From Listeria booriae (GTDB lineage: Bacteria; Bacillota; Bacilli; Lactobacillales; Listeriaceae), in the NCBI RefSeq assembly GCF_000766865.1, contig NZ_JNFA01000023.1, positions 62,001-126,000 of the forward strand: a stretch of DNA of 64,000 nucleotides. Direction: 5' to 3'. The position numbers and the translations under genes were made by a program. Below, piece after piece: positions 17,982 to 27,124 of the stretch. A model generated the notes under the pieces. That model ran no database searches and was not told where the DNA came from. It saw only the letters and a list, made by a program, of their open reading frames with translations. Each line of letters begins with the position of its first letter. The stretch's first letter is position 1.

Positions 17982-17990
17982 TGTTATACT
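17982..17990 (+). promoter_or_regulatory. extended -10 promoter of the RNase HI-like gene
   Basis: TGTTATACT is an extended -10 element (TGn plus TATACT) 18 bases before the start codon. No good -35 is seen. Confidence 0.55.
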
Positions 17991-18008
17991 AGACTAGAAA
18001 GGAGCGCG

Positions 18009-18407
18009 ATGTATTTGGAAATCTATGTAGACGGGGCAAGCGCTGGTGACCCTGGTTTAAGCGGTATTGGCATCGTGCTGATTGCCGACGGAATTTATGA
18101 ACAAATCAGCCAACCAATTGAAATGATGAGCAATCACGAAGCCGAATTTATCGCTATGAAAACCGGGATAACCCAAGCGCTCACCTACCATCCAACCTTC
18201 TTAAGAATTTATTCCGATTCTAAAATCGTGGTACAATCCATTGAAAAACGCCACGCCAAAAATCCAAATTTCAAGCCACATTTAGATACGATTTTGCAAT
18301 TATTAGATACAAACGACTTATTTTTCGTGCAATGGATACCCAGTGCTTCTAATAAAAAAGCCGATGATTTGGCCCGGCAAGCCATCCAAAAACAGAAAAA
18401 AGATTAG
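18009..18407 (+). CDS. RNase HI family protein
   Basis: The 132-residue protein has the RNase H fold with acidic active-site residues in YVDGAS (Asp8), NHEAEF (Glu about 45), YSDSK (Asp about 69) and KKADDLA (Asp about 119). It would cleave RNA in RNA:DNA hybrids. It resembles the reverse-transcriptase-like RNase H proteins of Bacillus (YpdQ/YpeP), some of which have lost activity; here all four acidic residues appear present. AAAGGAG precedes the ATG. The stop codon lies inside the terminator stem. Confidence 0.85.
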   Translation: MYLEIYVDGASAGDPGLSGIGIVLIADGIYEQISQPIEMMSNHEAEFIAMKTGITQALTYHPTFLRIYSDSKIVVQSIEKRHAKNPNFKPHLDTILQLLDTNDLFFVQWIPSASNKKADDLARQAIQKQKKD

Positions 18408-18434
18408 CGAGTAGGATACTCACTAATCTTTTTT
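18396..18434. terminator. bidirectional terminator, RNase HI-like gene/exonuclease
   Basis: AAAAAAGATTAG (18396-18407) pairs with CTAATCTTTTTT (18423-18434), with an inner GAGTA/TACTC stem. There is a U-run on both strands, and the hairpin lies between convergent genes. Confidence 0.92.
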
Positions 18435-19310
18435 CTATAAAATATCTCGGCGCAATGTTTTCAGGCCGTATTGGTCCACAATATCTGTCGCTTCTGGCAC
18501 GAGCCCATTATACAGGCATCGCTCAATGTCGAAAGCAAGCGGGACATTCGTGTGGATTTCTGCTAGCTGCCTAGAAAGACGTAGCATCTCCAAATCTTCT
18601 TTAATCTTCGTTTGTTGGCCTGGTTTCAACTGGTCGACATTCGCCAAAATGCCATCAATCGTTTCATACTCTTGAATTAATTTCAGCGCTGTTTTCTCAC
18701 CGATTCCGCGAACACCCGGATAACCATCGCTCGTGTCGCCCATCAATGCCTTTACATCAATGAATTGTTGCGGTGTAATGCCCCATTCCTCTGCAAAAAC
18801 AGCCTCATTATATTGTTTATAATTGCCATATCCTTTTTGCAAAATCCATACCTCATTGGTCGGCGCGACAAGTTGCAATAAATCTTTATCGCCGCTCAAA
18901 ACCGTTGTTTCAATGCCGGTTCCAGCCATTTGTACCGTCACCGTTCCAATGCAATCATCCGCTTCAAAACCGGGCACTCCTACATTGATAAAGCCAAATG
19001 CCTCCGCGACTTCCTTCGCTAAATCAAATTGTGGAATCAGTTCTTCAGGTGGCGCTTTCCGTTCTGCTTTATAGCCGCTGTACAACTCATTGCGGAACGT
19101 TTTTGAACCCATATCCCAACAAATCAATGTATGCGACGGATCATTTTGCCCAATTGCTGTGAAAAGGTGCTTCATGAAGCCTTGCACGCCGTTCGTCGGT
19201 ACGCCATGTTGATTCACCATGAATTGCTTTGAAACTGCCGTCGCAAAAAAAGCGCGAAATAATAATGCCATGCCATCCACGACAAGTAAATTTCCTTGTT
19301 TGTTTTCCAT
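18435..19310 (-). CDS. 5'-3' exonuclease (polymerase I exonuclease-like)
   Basis: The 291-residue protein is a stand-alone version of the 5'-nuclease domain of DNA polymerase I (YpcP type). Metal-binding motifs are LVVDGMALLFRAFFA near the N-terminus, GFEADDCIG, LSGDKDLLQL and MGDTSDGYPGVRGIGEKTA (helix-hairpin-helix). It removes 5' flaps or RNA primers during replication and repair. ATG 19310 follows GGGGAAC; an upstream in-frame GTG/ATG at 19337 has no ribosome site. It has its own extended -10 promoter. Confidence 0.93.
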   Translation of the reverse strand: MENKQGNLLVVDGMALLFRAFFATAVSKQFMVNQHGVPTNGVQGFMKHLFTAIGQNDPSHTLICWDMGSKTFRNELYSGYKAERKAPPEELIPQFDLAKEVAEAFGFINVGVPGFEADDCIGTVTVQMAGTGIETTVLSGDKDLLQLVAPTNEVWILQKGYGNYKQYNEAVFAEEWGITPQQFIDVKALMGDTSDGYPGVRGIGEKTALKLIQEYETIDGILANVDQLKPGQQTKIKEDLEMLRLSRQLAEIHTNVPLAFDIERCLYNGLVPEATDIVDQYGLKTLRRDIL

Positions 19311-19345
19311 CTTTGTTCCCCCTAGATTTCTAGCCATTTAGCATT

Positions 19346-19354
19346 ATTGTACCA
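19346..19354 (-). promoter_or_regulatory. extended -10 promoter of the exonuclease gene
   Basis: On the minus strand TGGTACAAT is a TGn extended -10, 36 bases before the ATG. The -35 region is poor. Confidence 0.5.
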
Positions 19355-19378
19355 TAGAAATCCACGACAAACGAATGC

Positions 19379-21350
<1,972 letters not shown>

Positions 21351-21351
21351 T

Positions 21352-21376
21352 AAAAAGGCGGCAAATTTCGCCACCT
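21352..21376 (-). terminator. riboswitch-controlled terminator of xpt
   Basis: AGGTGGC and GCCGCCT form a seven-pair stem around GAAATTT, followed by TTTT. It lies 19 bases after the end of the guanine aptamer. Confidence 0.85.
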
Positions 21377-21394
21377 AAACTATACAACGTTACT

Positions 21395-21469
21395 CTCACT
21401 CATAGTCCAGTTATTTACGGCAACTGGGTAGAAACTTGCTGTCCATATCACAGCGTATATACAAGTGAA
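21395..21469 (-). promoter_or_regulatory. guanine riboswitch (purine aptamer)
   Basis: Reading on the minus strand, the core elements ATATGG, GTTTCTACC, CCGTAAA and GGACTATG occur in order. P1 forms between TTCACTTGTA (21469-21460) and TATGAGTGAG (21404-21395). The discriminator base in GGACTATG is C, as in guanine/xanthine-type aptamers; adenine aptamers carry U. Ligand binding should favour the downstream terminators and switch off xpt-pbuX. Confidence 0.96.
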
Positions 21470-21498
21470 TTGTGTCCTATCGTGTTTGTTATTCCATC

Positions 21499-21527
21499 AT
21501 TATATCTTTGAACAATTGCTAGGTCAA
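21499..21527 (-). promoter_or_regulatory. xpt promoter
   Basis: On the minus strand TTGACC (21527-21522) and a consensus TATAAT (21504-21499) are 17 bases apart, about 30 bases before the aptamer. Confidence 0.88.
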
Positions 21528-21551
21528 CTACCTTTTTTCATGAAAACGTCA

Positions 21552-23072
21552 TCATGCCTCATTTAATTTGTAAATGAAGTCGTAACGGTCATTCAGCAGC
21601 TGAATTAAGTAATCTGGGTTTAAGCCTTCGCCCGTCGTATCTTGCAAAATCGCTAGCGGTTTTTTCAGCATCCCGAATTGGTGGACATTTTTCGTCAGCC
21701 ATTCGCGAATCACTGTATAATCATCGCTCGCCAAGATCTCAGAGACGTTTGGGATTTCCTTAGACATGGTCGCAAACAGTTGCGCCGCGTACATATAGCC
21801 AAGCGCGTACGACGGGAAGTACCCAAAGTCGCCACCAGACCAATGAATATCTTGCAAAATTCCGTCCGCGTCGTTTTCAGGTCGAACACCCAAATAAGCT
21901 TCATATTTGTCGTTCCAAGCATCGCGCAGATCTGCCACGCCAATTTCGCCATTCATAATCGCTTTTTCTAACTCATAGCGAATCATAATGTGTAGCGGGT
22001 ACGTCAATGTATCCGCCTCAATCCGAATCAGTGAGCTTTCCGAAATATTCACCGCACGATAAAATTCCTCTACCGAAACACCGTCAAATGCAGGCGCCGT
22101 AATCTCTTGAAAATCCTTGTAATTGCTTTGCCAAAACGCAAAACTCGATCCTAAAATGATTTCATAAAACAGCGATTGCGACTCATGAATCCCCATCGAA
22201 GCCCCGTTAGCAAGCGGTGTTCCAACCAATTTCGGGCTAATATTTTGTTCGTAAATCGCGTGACCGCCTTCGTGAATAATACCAAAGACCGCCATTTTGA
22301 AATTATCCTCATCATACCGTGTCGTAATCCGCACATCTCCAATATTTAGCCCCGTCGCAAACGGATGCACCGTATCATCTAAACGCCCAGCCTCAAAATC
22401 AAAGCCCATTTTCGCCAAAATTCGCATACTGAATTCTTTCTGATGTGCTTTAGTCACGCGTTTATGAAGTAACGTCGGATCTGGCTGATACTTCGCCGCT
22501 TCCACCCGTTGACGCAACACTAAAATCGATTCGCGCAGTTTCGCAAATACATCGTCCAAAATCGCCACCGTCATACCTGGTTCATACTGGTCAAGCAACG
22601 TGTCATACGGATTTTCTTGGTAGCCCCAATACTCCACAAACTGACGCTTGCTCGCAATGATTTTCTCCAAATAAGGCTCAAACAACGCATAATCATTCGT
22701 TGCACGTGCTGTTGTCCAGACGTTTTCTGCCTGTGCGACCAGCTTCGTATACGCTTCATATTCCGCCGCTGGAATTTTTTTATTCAAATCGTATTCTTTC
22801 TTGCATTCTTCTAAAGAACGGCGCGTTACATCAGACAAACCGTCCTTTTCCAGCCATAGTCCTGCAATAAATGCTGCCATCTCTTCGGAAACTTTCATTT
22901 TGAAAATCTCACCGCTAAGCGTTCCAATCACTTCCGAACGTTGCGTAGCTCCTTTTTCAGGCGCGCCAGTCCGCAAGTCCCAATACACAAGACTAAGCGC
23001 TTCTTCAAACGCACTAATTTTTTTCACATACTCTAAAAATTCTTGTTCTAGCTTTTGGCTACTTTCTGACAT
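21552..23072 (-). CDS. M32 family metallocarboxypeptidase
   Basis: The 506-residue protein has the M32 zinc motif HEGGHAIYEQ near residue 265 and a downstream IHESQSLFYE region that supplies the third ligand. M32 enzymes are cytosolic, mostly helical, broad-specificity carboxypeptidases (Taq carboxypeptidase, YpwA). It is 18 bases after the methyltransferase gene and probably co-transcribed. No clear terminator separates it from the xpt promoter downstream. Confidence 0.93.
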   Translation of the reverse strand: MSESSQKLEQEFLEYVKKISAFEEALSLVYWDLRTGAPEKGATQRSEVIGTLSGEIFKMKVSEEMAAFIAGLWLEKDGLSDVTRRSLEECKKEYDLNKKIPAAEYEAYTKLVAQAENVWTTARATNDYALFEPYLEKIIASKRQFVEYWGYQENPYDTLLDQYEPGMTVAILDDVFAKLRESILVLRQRVEAAKYQPDPTLLHKRVTKAHQKEFSMRILAKMGFDFEAGRLDDTVHPFATGLNIGDVRITTRYDEDNFKMAVFGIIHEGGHAIYEQNISPKLVGTPLANGASMGIHESQSLFYEIILGSSFAFWQSNYKDFQEITAPAFDGVSVEEFYRAVNISESSLIRIEADTLTYPLHIMIRYELEKAIMNGEIGVADLRDAWNDKYEAYLGVRPENDADGILQDIHWSGGDFGYFPSYALGYMYAAQLFATMSKEIPNVSEILASDDYTVIREWLTKNVHQFGMLKKPLAILQDTTGEGLNPDYLIQLLNDRYDFIYKLNEA

Positions 23073-23090
23073 CCCGATTCCCCACTTCCT

Positions 23091-24230
23091 TTAATCTCTG
23101 CGCGGCGGTCTTGGTCCCCAATATTGGTACAAATCCGTTCGCAAATAACCATTGTATAGCTTGCGTTTCTTCGTTGCCCGTTTTGCATACACTTCTTCAA
23201 ACATTTCATAGCTCGTCAGCACATACACCGACCAAGTAGGCATATTCCGATACACCGAACGCATCTCACGGTACAGCTCACGCACAGACTCTTCGTCCTC
23301 CAAACGCTCACCATATGGCGGATTCGCAACGATCACACCGTACTCTTTTTCGGTCGTAAAATCAACGACTTGCATTTGCTTGAATTCAATCACATCTTCC
23401 AGACCCGCCTCAAACGCGTTTTGCTTGGATATTTCAATCATTCGGTGATCAATATCTGTTCCTAAAATATCTAGCGGTTGGTCATAATTCGCCGCCTCTT
23501 CAGCTTCTTGACGCGCTTTTTCCCAAACATCCGCAAGCATCCAATCCCACGTTTCACAAACGAAATTCCGGCGCAATCCAGGCGCAATATTCCGGCCAAT
23601 AAGCGCCGCCTCAATCGGAATCGTCCCAGAACCACACACCGGGTCATAAAAAGGACGATCCGGATGCCAACTCGTAAGCAAAACAAGCGCTGCAGCCATC
23701 GTTTCTTTCAGCGGTGCACCACCTTGCCCAACACGGTAACCACGTTTATGTAATCCAGCCCCACTCGTATCTAGCGTAATCGTTACCTCATCTTTCAAAA
23801 GCGACACTTCTAATTTAAAAAGTGCGCCTGACTCCATCAACCGTCCTTGTCTGCGATACTTCTCGCTCAAACGGCTCACAATCGCCTTTTTCGTAATCGC
23901 TTGGCAATTCGGCACACTAAACAGCGTCGACTTCACCGATTTCCCCGCCACTGGAAAATTCGCATCTAATGGCAATAAATCTTCCCACGGCAACGCCTTT
24001 GTTTTTTCAAATAACTCATCAAATGTAGTGGCTTTAAAACGTCCCACGACAATCTTGACACGGTCCGCCACGCGAAGCCACAAGTTCGTACGCGCAATCG
24101 CTAGTTCGTCTCCCTTGAAATATACCTTCCCATTATCCACTTCGCACTCATAACCAAGTCGGCGCACTTCTTTTGCCACGATGGCCTCAAGCCCTGCCGC
24201 TGCTGTTGCTACTAACTGAAATTCCCTCAT
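23091..24230 (-). CDS. THUMP-domain rRNA methyltransferase (YpsC/RlmL-like)
   Basis: The 379-residue protein has an N-terminal ferredoxin-like plus THUMP RNA-binding region (about 1-150). A class I methyltransferase domain follows with the SAM motif DPVCGSGTIPIEAA and the catalytic NPPYGERL of N2-guanine or N6-adenine methylases. Relatives methylate 23S rRNA. I chose ATG 24230, which has GAGG nine bases upstream; ATG 24239 overlaps that ribosome site. It lies next to rnpB as in Bacillus (ypsC-rnpB-gpsB). Confidence 0.92.
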   Translation of the reverse strand: MREFQLVATAAAGLEAIVAKEVRRLGYECEVDNGKVYFKGDELAIARTNLWLRVADRVKIVVGRFKATTFDELFEKTKALPWEDLLPLDANFPVAGKSVKSTLFSVPNCQAITKKAIVSRLSEKYRRQGRLMESGALFKLEVSLLKDEVTITLDTSGAGLHKRGYRVGQGGAPLKETMAAALVLLTSWHPDRPFYDPVCGSGTIPIEAALIGRNIAPGLRRNFVCETWDWMLADVWEKARQEAEEAANYDQPLDILGTDIDHRMIEISKQNAFEAGLEDVIEFKQMQVVDFTTEKEYGVIVANPPYGERLEDEESVRELYREMRSVYRNMPTWSVYVLTSYEMFEEVYAKRATKKRKLYNGYLRTDLYQYWGPRPPRRD

Positions 24231-24385
24231 ATTTCCCATCCTCGCTAATTAATATCTAAAAAAAGAGCCGCTCCAAAGGCACACGCTCCTAGCCACACAA
24301 TGTGCACTAAGTTATGGTATCTCTTTAGCAAGAAACACGCATACGTCCGACCTTGAAACAGCCCTCACTTTTTTAAATTCATCCT

Positions 24386-24787
24386 GATAATAGTGCTCTG
24401 TAAGCCATGTTCTGTACTTCTGTGATTACAGGATCACACAAAAGTGGCAATCATCTATCTGCATATAGCGGTTAAACTACATACCTCGTCCCTCGTTGTT
24501 ATTCCTCGGGAAAAGTGCCCCTACCAATATTTGGGTTTCTCGCTCGTGGGGTTTACCTCGTTCCACTTCCACCATTTCTGATGGAACTTCGTCACTGTGG
24601 CACTTTCAAGGTTCGAACGCCGTATCCTAAGACTTAGGCGCGTCACCTGCCGTCAAACCGGATAAACCGGAGTGCCCTAGCTTATTGTTTGGCTAGGCAC
24701 GATCACTACGGGCATTTCAGCACCGTGCGAGCATGGACTTTCCTCTGTTTTCATAGGGAAAACAGCAATTACCCAAGCACTATCTCA
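24386..24787 (-). ncRNA. rnpB: RNase P RNA, Bacillus (B) type
   Basis: The RNA component of RNase P, the tRNA 5' processing ribozyme. On the minus strand the universally conserved segments occur in order: GAGGAAAGTCCATGCTCGCAC, then GTGCCACAGTGACGAAG, GTAAACCCCACGAGCGAGAA, GCAGATAGATGATTGCC and ACAGAACATGGCTTACAG. P1 forms between GATAGTGCT (24784-24776) and AGCACTAT (24397-24390). Ends are given to within about ten bases. Between it and the methyltransferase gene (24231-24385) I see only a weak hairpin near 24257-24288 followed on the minus strand by seven T. Confidence 0.97.
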
Positions 24788-24790
24788 ACT

Positions 24791-24819
24791 ATTCTATCAT
24801 GTTTATTGGTTGTCGTCTA
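24791..24819 (-). promoter_or_regulatory. rnpB promoter
   Basis: TAGACG (24819-24814) and TAGAAT (24796-24791) are 17 bases apart on the minus strand, inside the 3' end of gpsB. The expected start (about 24785) coincides with the RNA 5' end. Confidence 0.65.
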
Positions 24820-25135
24820 GCTTATTTCCGAAAACGTGTTTTTCCAAGTTACTTAGGCGTTTTAGAATATCGAAATTCGTTGTGCCCGCAGGTTGTGTAC
24901 TTTGTTGCAAGCTTGGTGCCACAACTGCTTTTGGCGCATCTTCTAGTTCTGCACGCAAACGGATATTTTCTTGTTGCAATGCTTCAATTTCTTGTGAGAA
25001 CGTGCTGTAGTCATTGATTACCTTATCAAGAAATTCGTCTACTTCTTCTGGATGATAGCCACGAAGCCCACTTTTAAATTCTTTTTCTAAAATTTCTTTA
25101 CCTGTCAAATTATATTCAAATTGTTCAGAAGCCAT
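24803..25135 (-). CDS. gpsB: cell division/cell wall adaptor GpsB
   Basis: The 110-residue protein has a DivIVA-like N-terminal domain (about 1-65) with the membrane-loop sequence LRGYHPEEVDEFLDKVINDY and a following coiled coil. A linker of low complexity and a short C-terminal helix (NFDILKRLSNLEKHVFG) for hexamer formation complete it. GpsB docks class A penicillin-binding proteins at the septum. The class A PBP gene lies about 2 kb away in this window. Confidence 0.94.
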   Translation of the reverse strand: MASEQFEYNLTGKEILEKEFKSGLRGYHPEEVDEFLDKVINDYSTFSQEIEALQQENIRLRAELEDAPKAVVAPSLQQSTQPAGTTNFDILKRLSNLEKHVFGNKLDDNQ

Positions 25136-25271
25136 TTGGTTTCACCTCTATATTTAGTCTATGCAATATGTTACATCAATCGTACGATGCAATCTTTCAG
25201 TTACATACCTCCATTTTTTCAAAGTTCACCGCATTTGTCAATTTATAATCCCCGACTTCACAAAAAAGTCA

Positions 25272-25820
25272 CTAAAAATCATTGTTCAATGACTCGACGA
25301 CCTCTTGCAATTCATAGAAATCCACGAGTAAAATCGGGTAATCCGCATTTTCCGCATAATGCTTCGCTTTTTCATAAAAAAACTTCGGTGCCCCTTCCCG
25401 CTCCGTGTCATATACAAGTAGCGTCCCGTCCGTATTGTCCAGCACGAACTGGTCTTTCAATTGAAACTGGCTCGGATTCTCATACTCTCGCTTCGTCACA
25501 GCCGCCACATAGTCCGCTTTTGCAACAACCTCATTGTACCAAAGCTTATTCGCATCATTCCAATTGCTCTCCTGATTCAAAAACGGTGTCAAAATCGCCA
25601 ATTTAAGCGCATATTCCTCCGCTTTTAGTTCCGCGACCACTTCTGCCGCCCAGAGTTCCACGCCCATTTGCCCCGAGATAATGACCCATTCCAAGCCATC
25701 CTCGACAAGCCCAATAAGCCGCCTCCGCAACGCCTCTTTAATAAAGCCAACTTCCTGCGCATCCCGCTTAAAAATACCCAACTCGAAATTTTTATATCCA
25801 GACACAAAAATCGATTTCAT
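25272..25820 (-). CDS. ypsA: YpsA-type SLOG/DUF1273 protein
   Basis: The 182-residue protein resembles YpsA (UPF0398/DUF1273), a Rossmann-like SLOG-superfamily protein related to DprA and thought to bind a nucleotide ligand. It starts MKSIFVSGYKNFELGIF and carries GLEWVIISGQMGVELWAAEV, the conserved glycine-rich segment. YpsA affects cell division in Bacillus and Staphylococcus. Its ATG overlaps the stop of yppE by four bases. Confidence 0.88.
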   Translation of the reverse strand: MKSIFVSGYKNFELGIFKRDAQEVGFIKEALRRRLIGLVEDGLEWVIISGQMGVELWAAEVVAELKAEEYALKLAILTPFLNQESNWNDANKLWYNEVVAKADYVAAVTKREYENPSQFQLKDQFVLDNTDGTLLVYDTEREGAPKFFYEKAKHYAENADYPILLVDFYELQEVVESLNNDF

Positions 25821-26167
25821 GGCGCCTTCTCCAATACTCGCTTCAACGTATACTCCACCGATTGATAATGATCATTAAAATGCTTATAAAACGACTTCCC
25901 GTTAAACGCACTGACCGCAATCATCTGAATGTTATCCGTCACCTGCCGCAACTGCGCTTCCCCAATATACGTTGGGCGATCCTTGCGCACCCATGGAATC
26001 ACGAGTAACAGCCACGCATCACACGTTTCTTTCACCGCATCCACAAACGGCTTCATATCTTTATAAAAATCAAACGCCTGCTGCTCTTTTTGATTCGCCA
26101 AATAAAGTTCCCAAATCGCCTCATTTTGCTGCAACAACCGCTTTGTCACTTCCTGAATTTCACTCAT
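25817..26167 (-). CDS. YppE-like DUF1798 protein
   Basis: The 116-residue, mainly helical protein matches the small YppE family (DUF1798) of Firmicutes in length and pattern (a conserved WxRKDRPTYIGEAQL segment and YKHFNDHYQSVEYTLKRVL at the end). Its function is unknown. ATG 26167 is taken over the TTG at 26176; AAGGA is about ten bases before the ATG. It is coupled to ypsA by an ATGA overlap and divergent from recU. Confidence 0.8.
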   Translation of the reverse strand: MSEIQEVTKRLLQQNEAIWELYLANQKEQQAFDFYKDMKPFVDAVKETCDAWLLLVIPWVRKDRPTYIGEAQLRQVTDNIQMIAVSAFNGKSFYKHFNDHYQSVEYTLKRVLEKAP

Positions 26168-26409
26168 AAAAATCAATTCCTTCTACTAATAAATTAAAAT
26201 TAGCATATCATATTTTATGGCAAACGACTATTTTTCGTATTAAAAAACTATTAAAAAATACAGTGAATACGTTTTCCATGAAAAAAATTTGTTTTTTTGT
26301 GTCAGACAAAATGTAATCCGAAAGTACGTTCCCTCTTACGTTTTCGGCAAGTCGCGCTTTCTTTGAAAATTCGCCTAGGCAGATTTCCCCTACCAATTTT
26401 GTTTTTATT

Positions 26410-26418
26410 TGTTATAAT
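26410..26418 (+). promoter_or_regulatory. extended -10 promoter of recU-pbpA
   Basis: TGTTATAAT is a TGn extended -10 with consensus hexamer, about 67 bases before the recU ATG. The rest of the 318-base divergent gap (26168-26485) is A+T-rich, and I see no small gene or clear operator in it. Confidence 0.68.
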
Positions 26419-26485
26419 AGGTGTTAGTCCAAAAAATGAAGATTGGCTAGTTGTGCCATCTGACTGATTGAAAGGGTGAAATGAA

Positions 26486-27088
26486 ATGGCCATACGTTAT
26501 CCAAATGGAAAGAAGTATCAGCCAAACACGCCCTCCACATCTCCTGCACAAAAAAAATCGGTTTCTTATGGGAAACGCGGAATGTCCTTAGAGCAAGACC
26601 TCAATGACACGAACGCGTATTATCTCGCTAACAAGCTTGCCGTCATCCATAAAAAACCTACCCCCGTGCAGATTGTCGGTGTAGACTATCCTAAACGAAG
26701 TAGTGCCAAGATCAAAGAAGCATACTTCAAAACACCATCCACCACGGACTATAACGGTGTATACAACGGAAAGTATATCGATTTTGAAGCGAAAGAGACT
26801 AAGAACACTAGCTCCTTTCCTCTCAATAATTTTCATCCGCACCAGCTAACACATATGGAGGGCGTCTTAGAACAAGGCGGTATCGTCTTTATTATCATTT
26901 CCTTCCATACACTTAGCGAGGTTTACTTCACCAAGTTTGAACATTTCCAACCATTTTGGCAACGCATGCTTGATGGTGGAAGAAAATCAGTAACATTGCA
27001 AGAATTACGAGAAGTTTCAGACCAAATTCCTTATGGTCTAAATCCGAGGCTAGACTACTTAAACATCATCAAGAAGCATTATTTCTAA
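26486..27088 (+). CDS. recU: Holliday junction resolvase RecU
   Basis: The 200-residue nuclease resolves Holliday junctions in recombinational repair and chromosome segregation. The catalytic acidic/lysine pattern is seen around [36 protein letters not shown] and the later HQLTHME segment. Gene order recU-pbpA with a 36-base gap is the conserved Firmicute arrangement. GAAAGGGTG precedes the ATG. Confidence 0.95.
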   Translation: MAIRYPNGKKYQPNTPSTSPAQKKSVSYGKRGMSLEQDLNDTNAYYLANKLAVIHKKPTPVQIVGVDYPKRSSAKIKEAYFKTPSTTDYNGVYNGKYIDFEAKETKNTSSFPLNNFHPHQLTHMEGVLEQGGIVFIIISFHTLSEVYFTKFEHFQPFWQRMLDGGRKSVTLQELREVSDQIPYGLNPRLDYLNIIKKHYF

Positions 27089-27124
27089 CAGTCGAACCCC
27101 AACATTAAAGGAGAGAAATTTTCT

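Noticed and set aside
24257-24293. Strong terminator between rnpB and the methyltransferase gene
   Set aside because: Only four outer pairs (GAGC/GCTC) and a two-pair inner stem precede the T-run; too weak to list as a feature.
26177-26485. Small gene or structured RNA in the recU-yppE divergent gap
   Set aside because: A+T-rich with simple A/T runs; only an extended -10 is convincing and no coding frame has a ribosome site.
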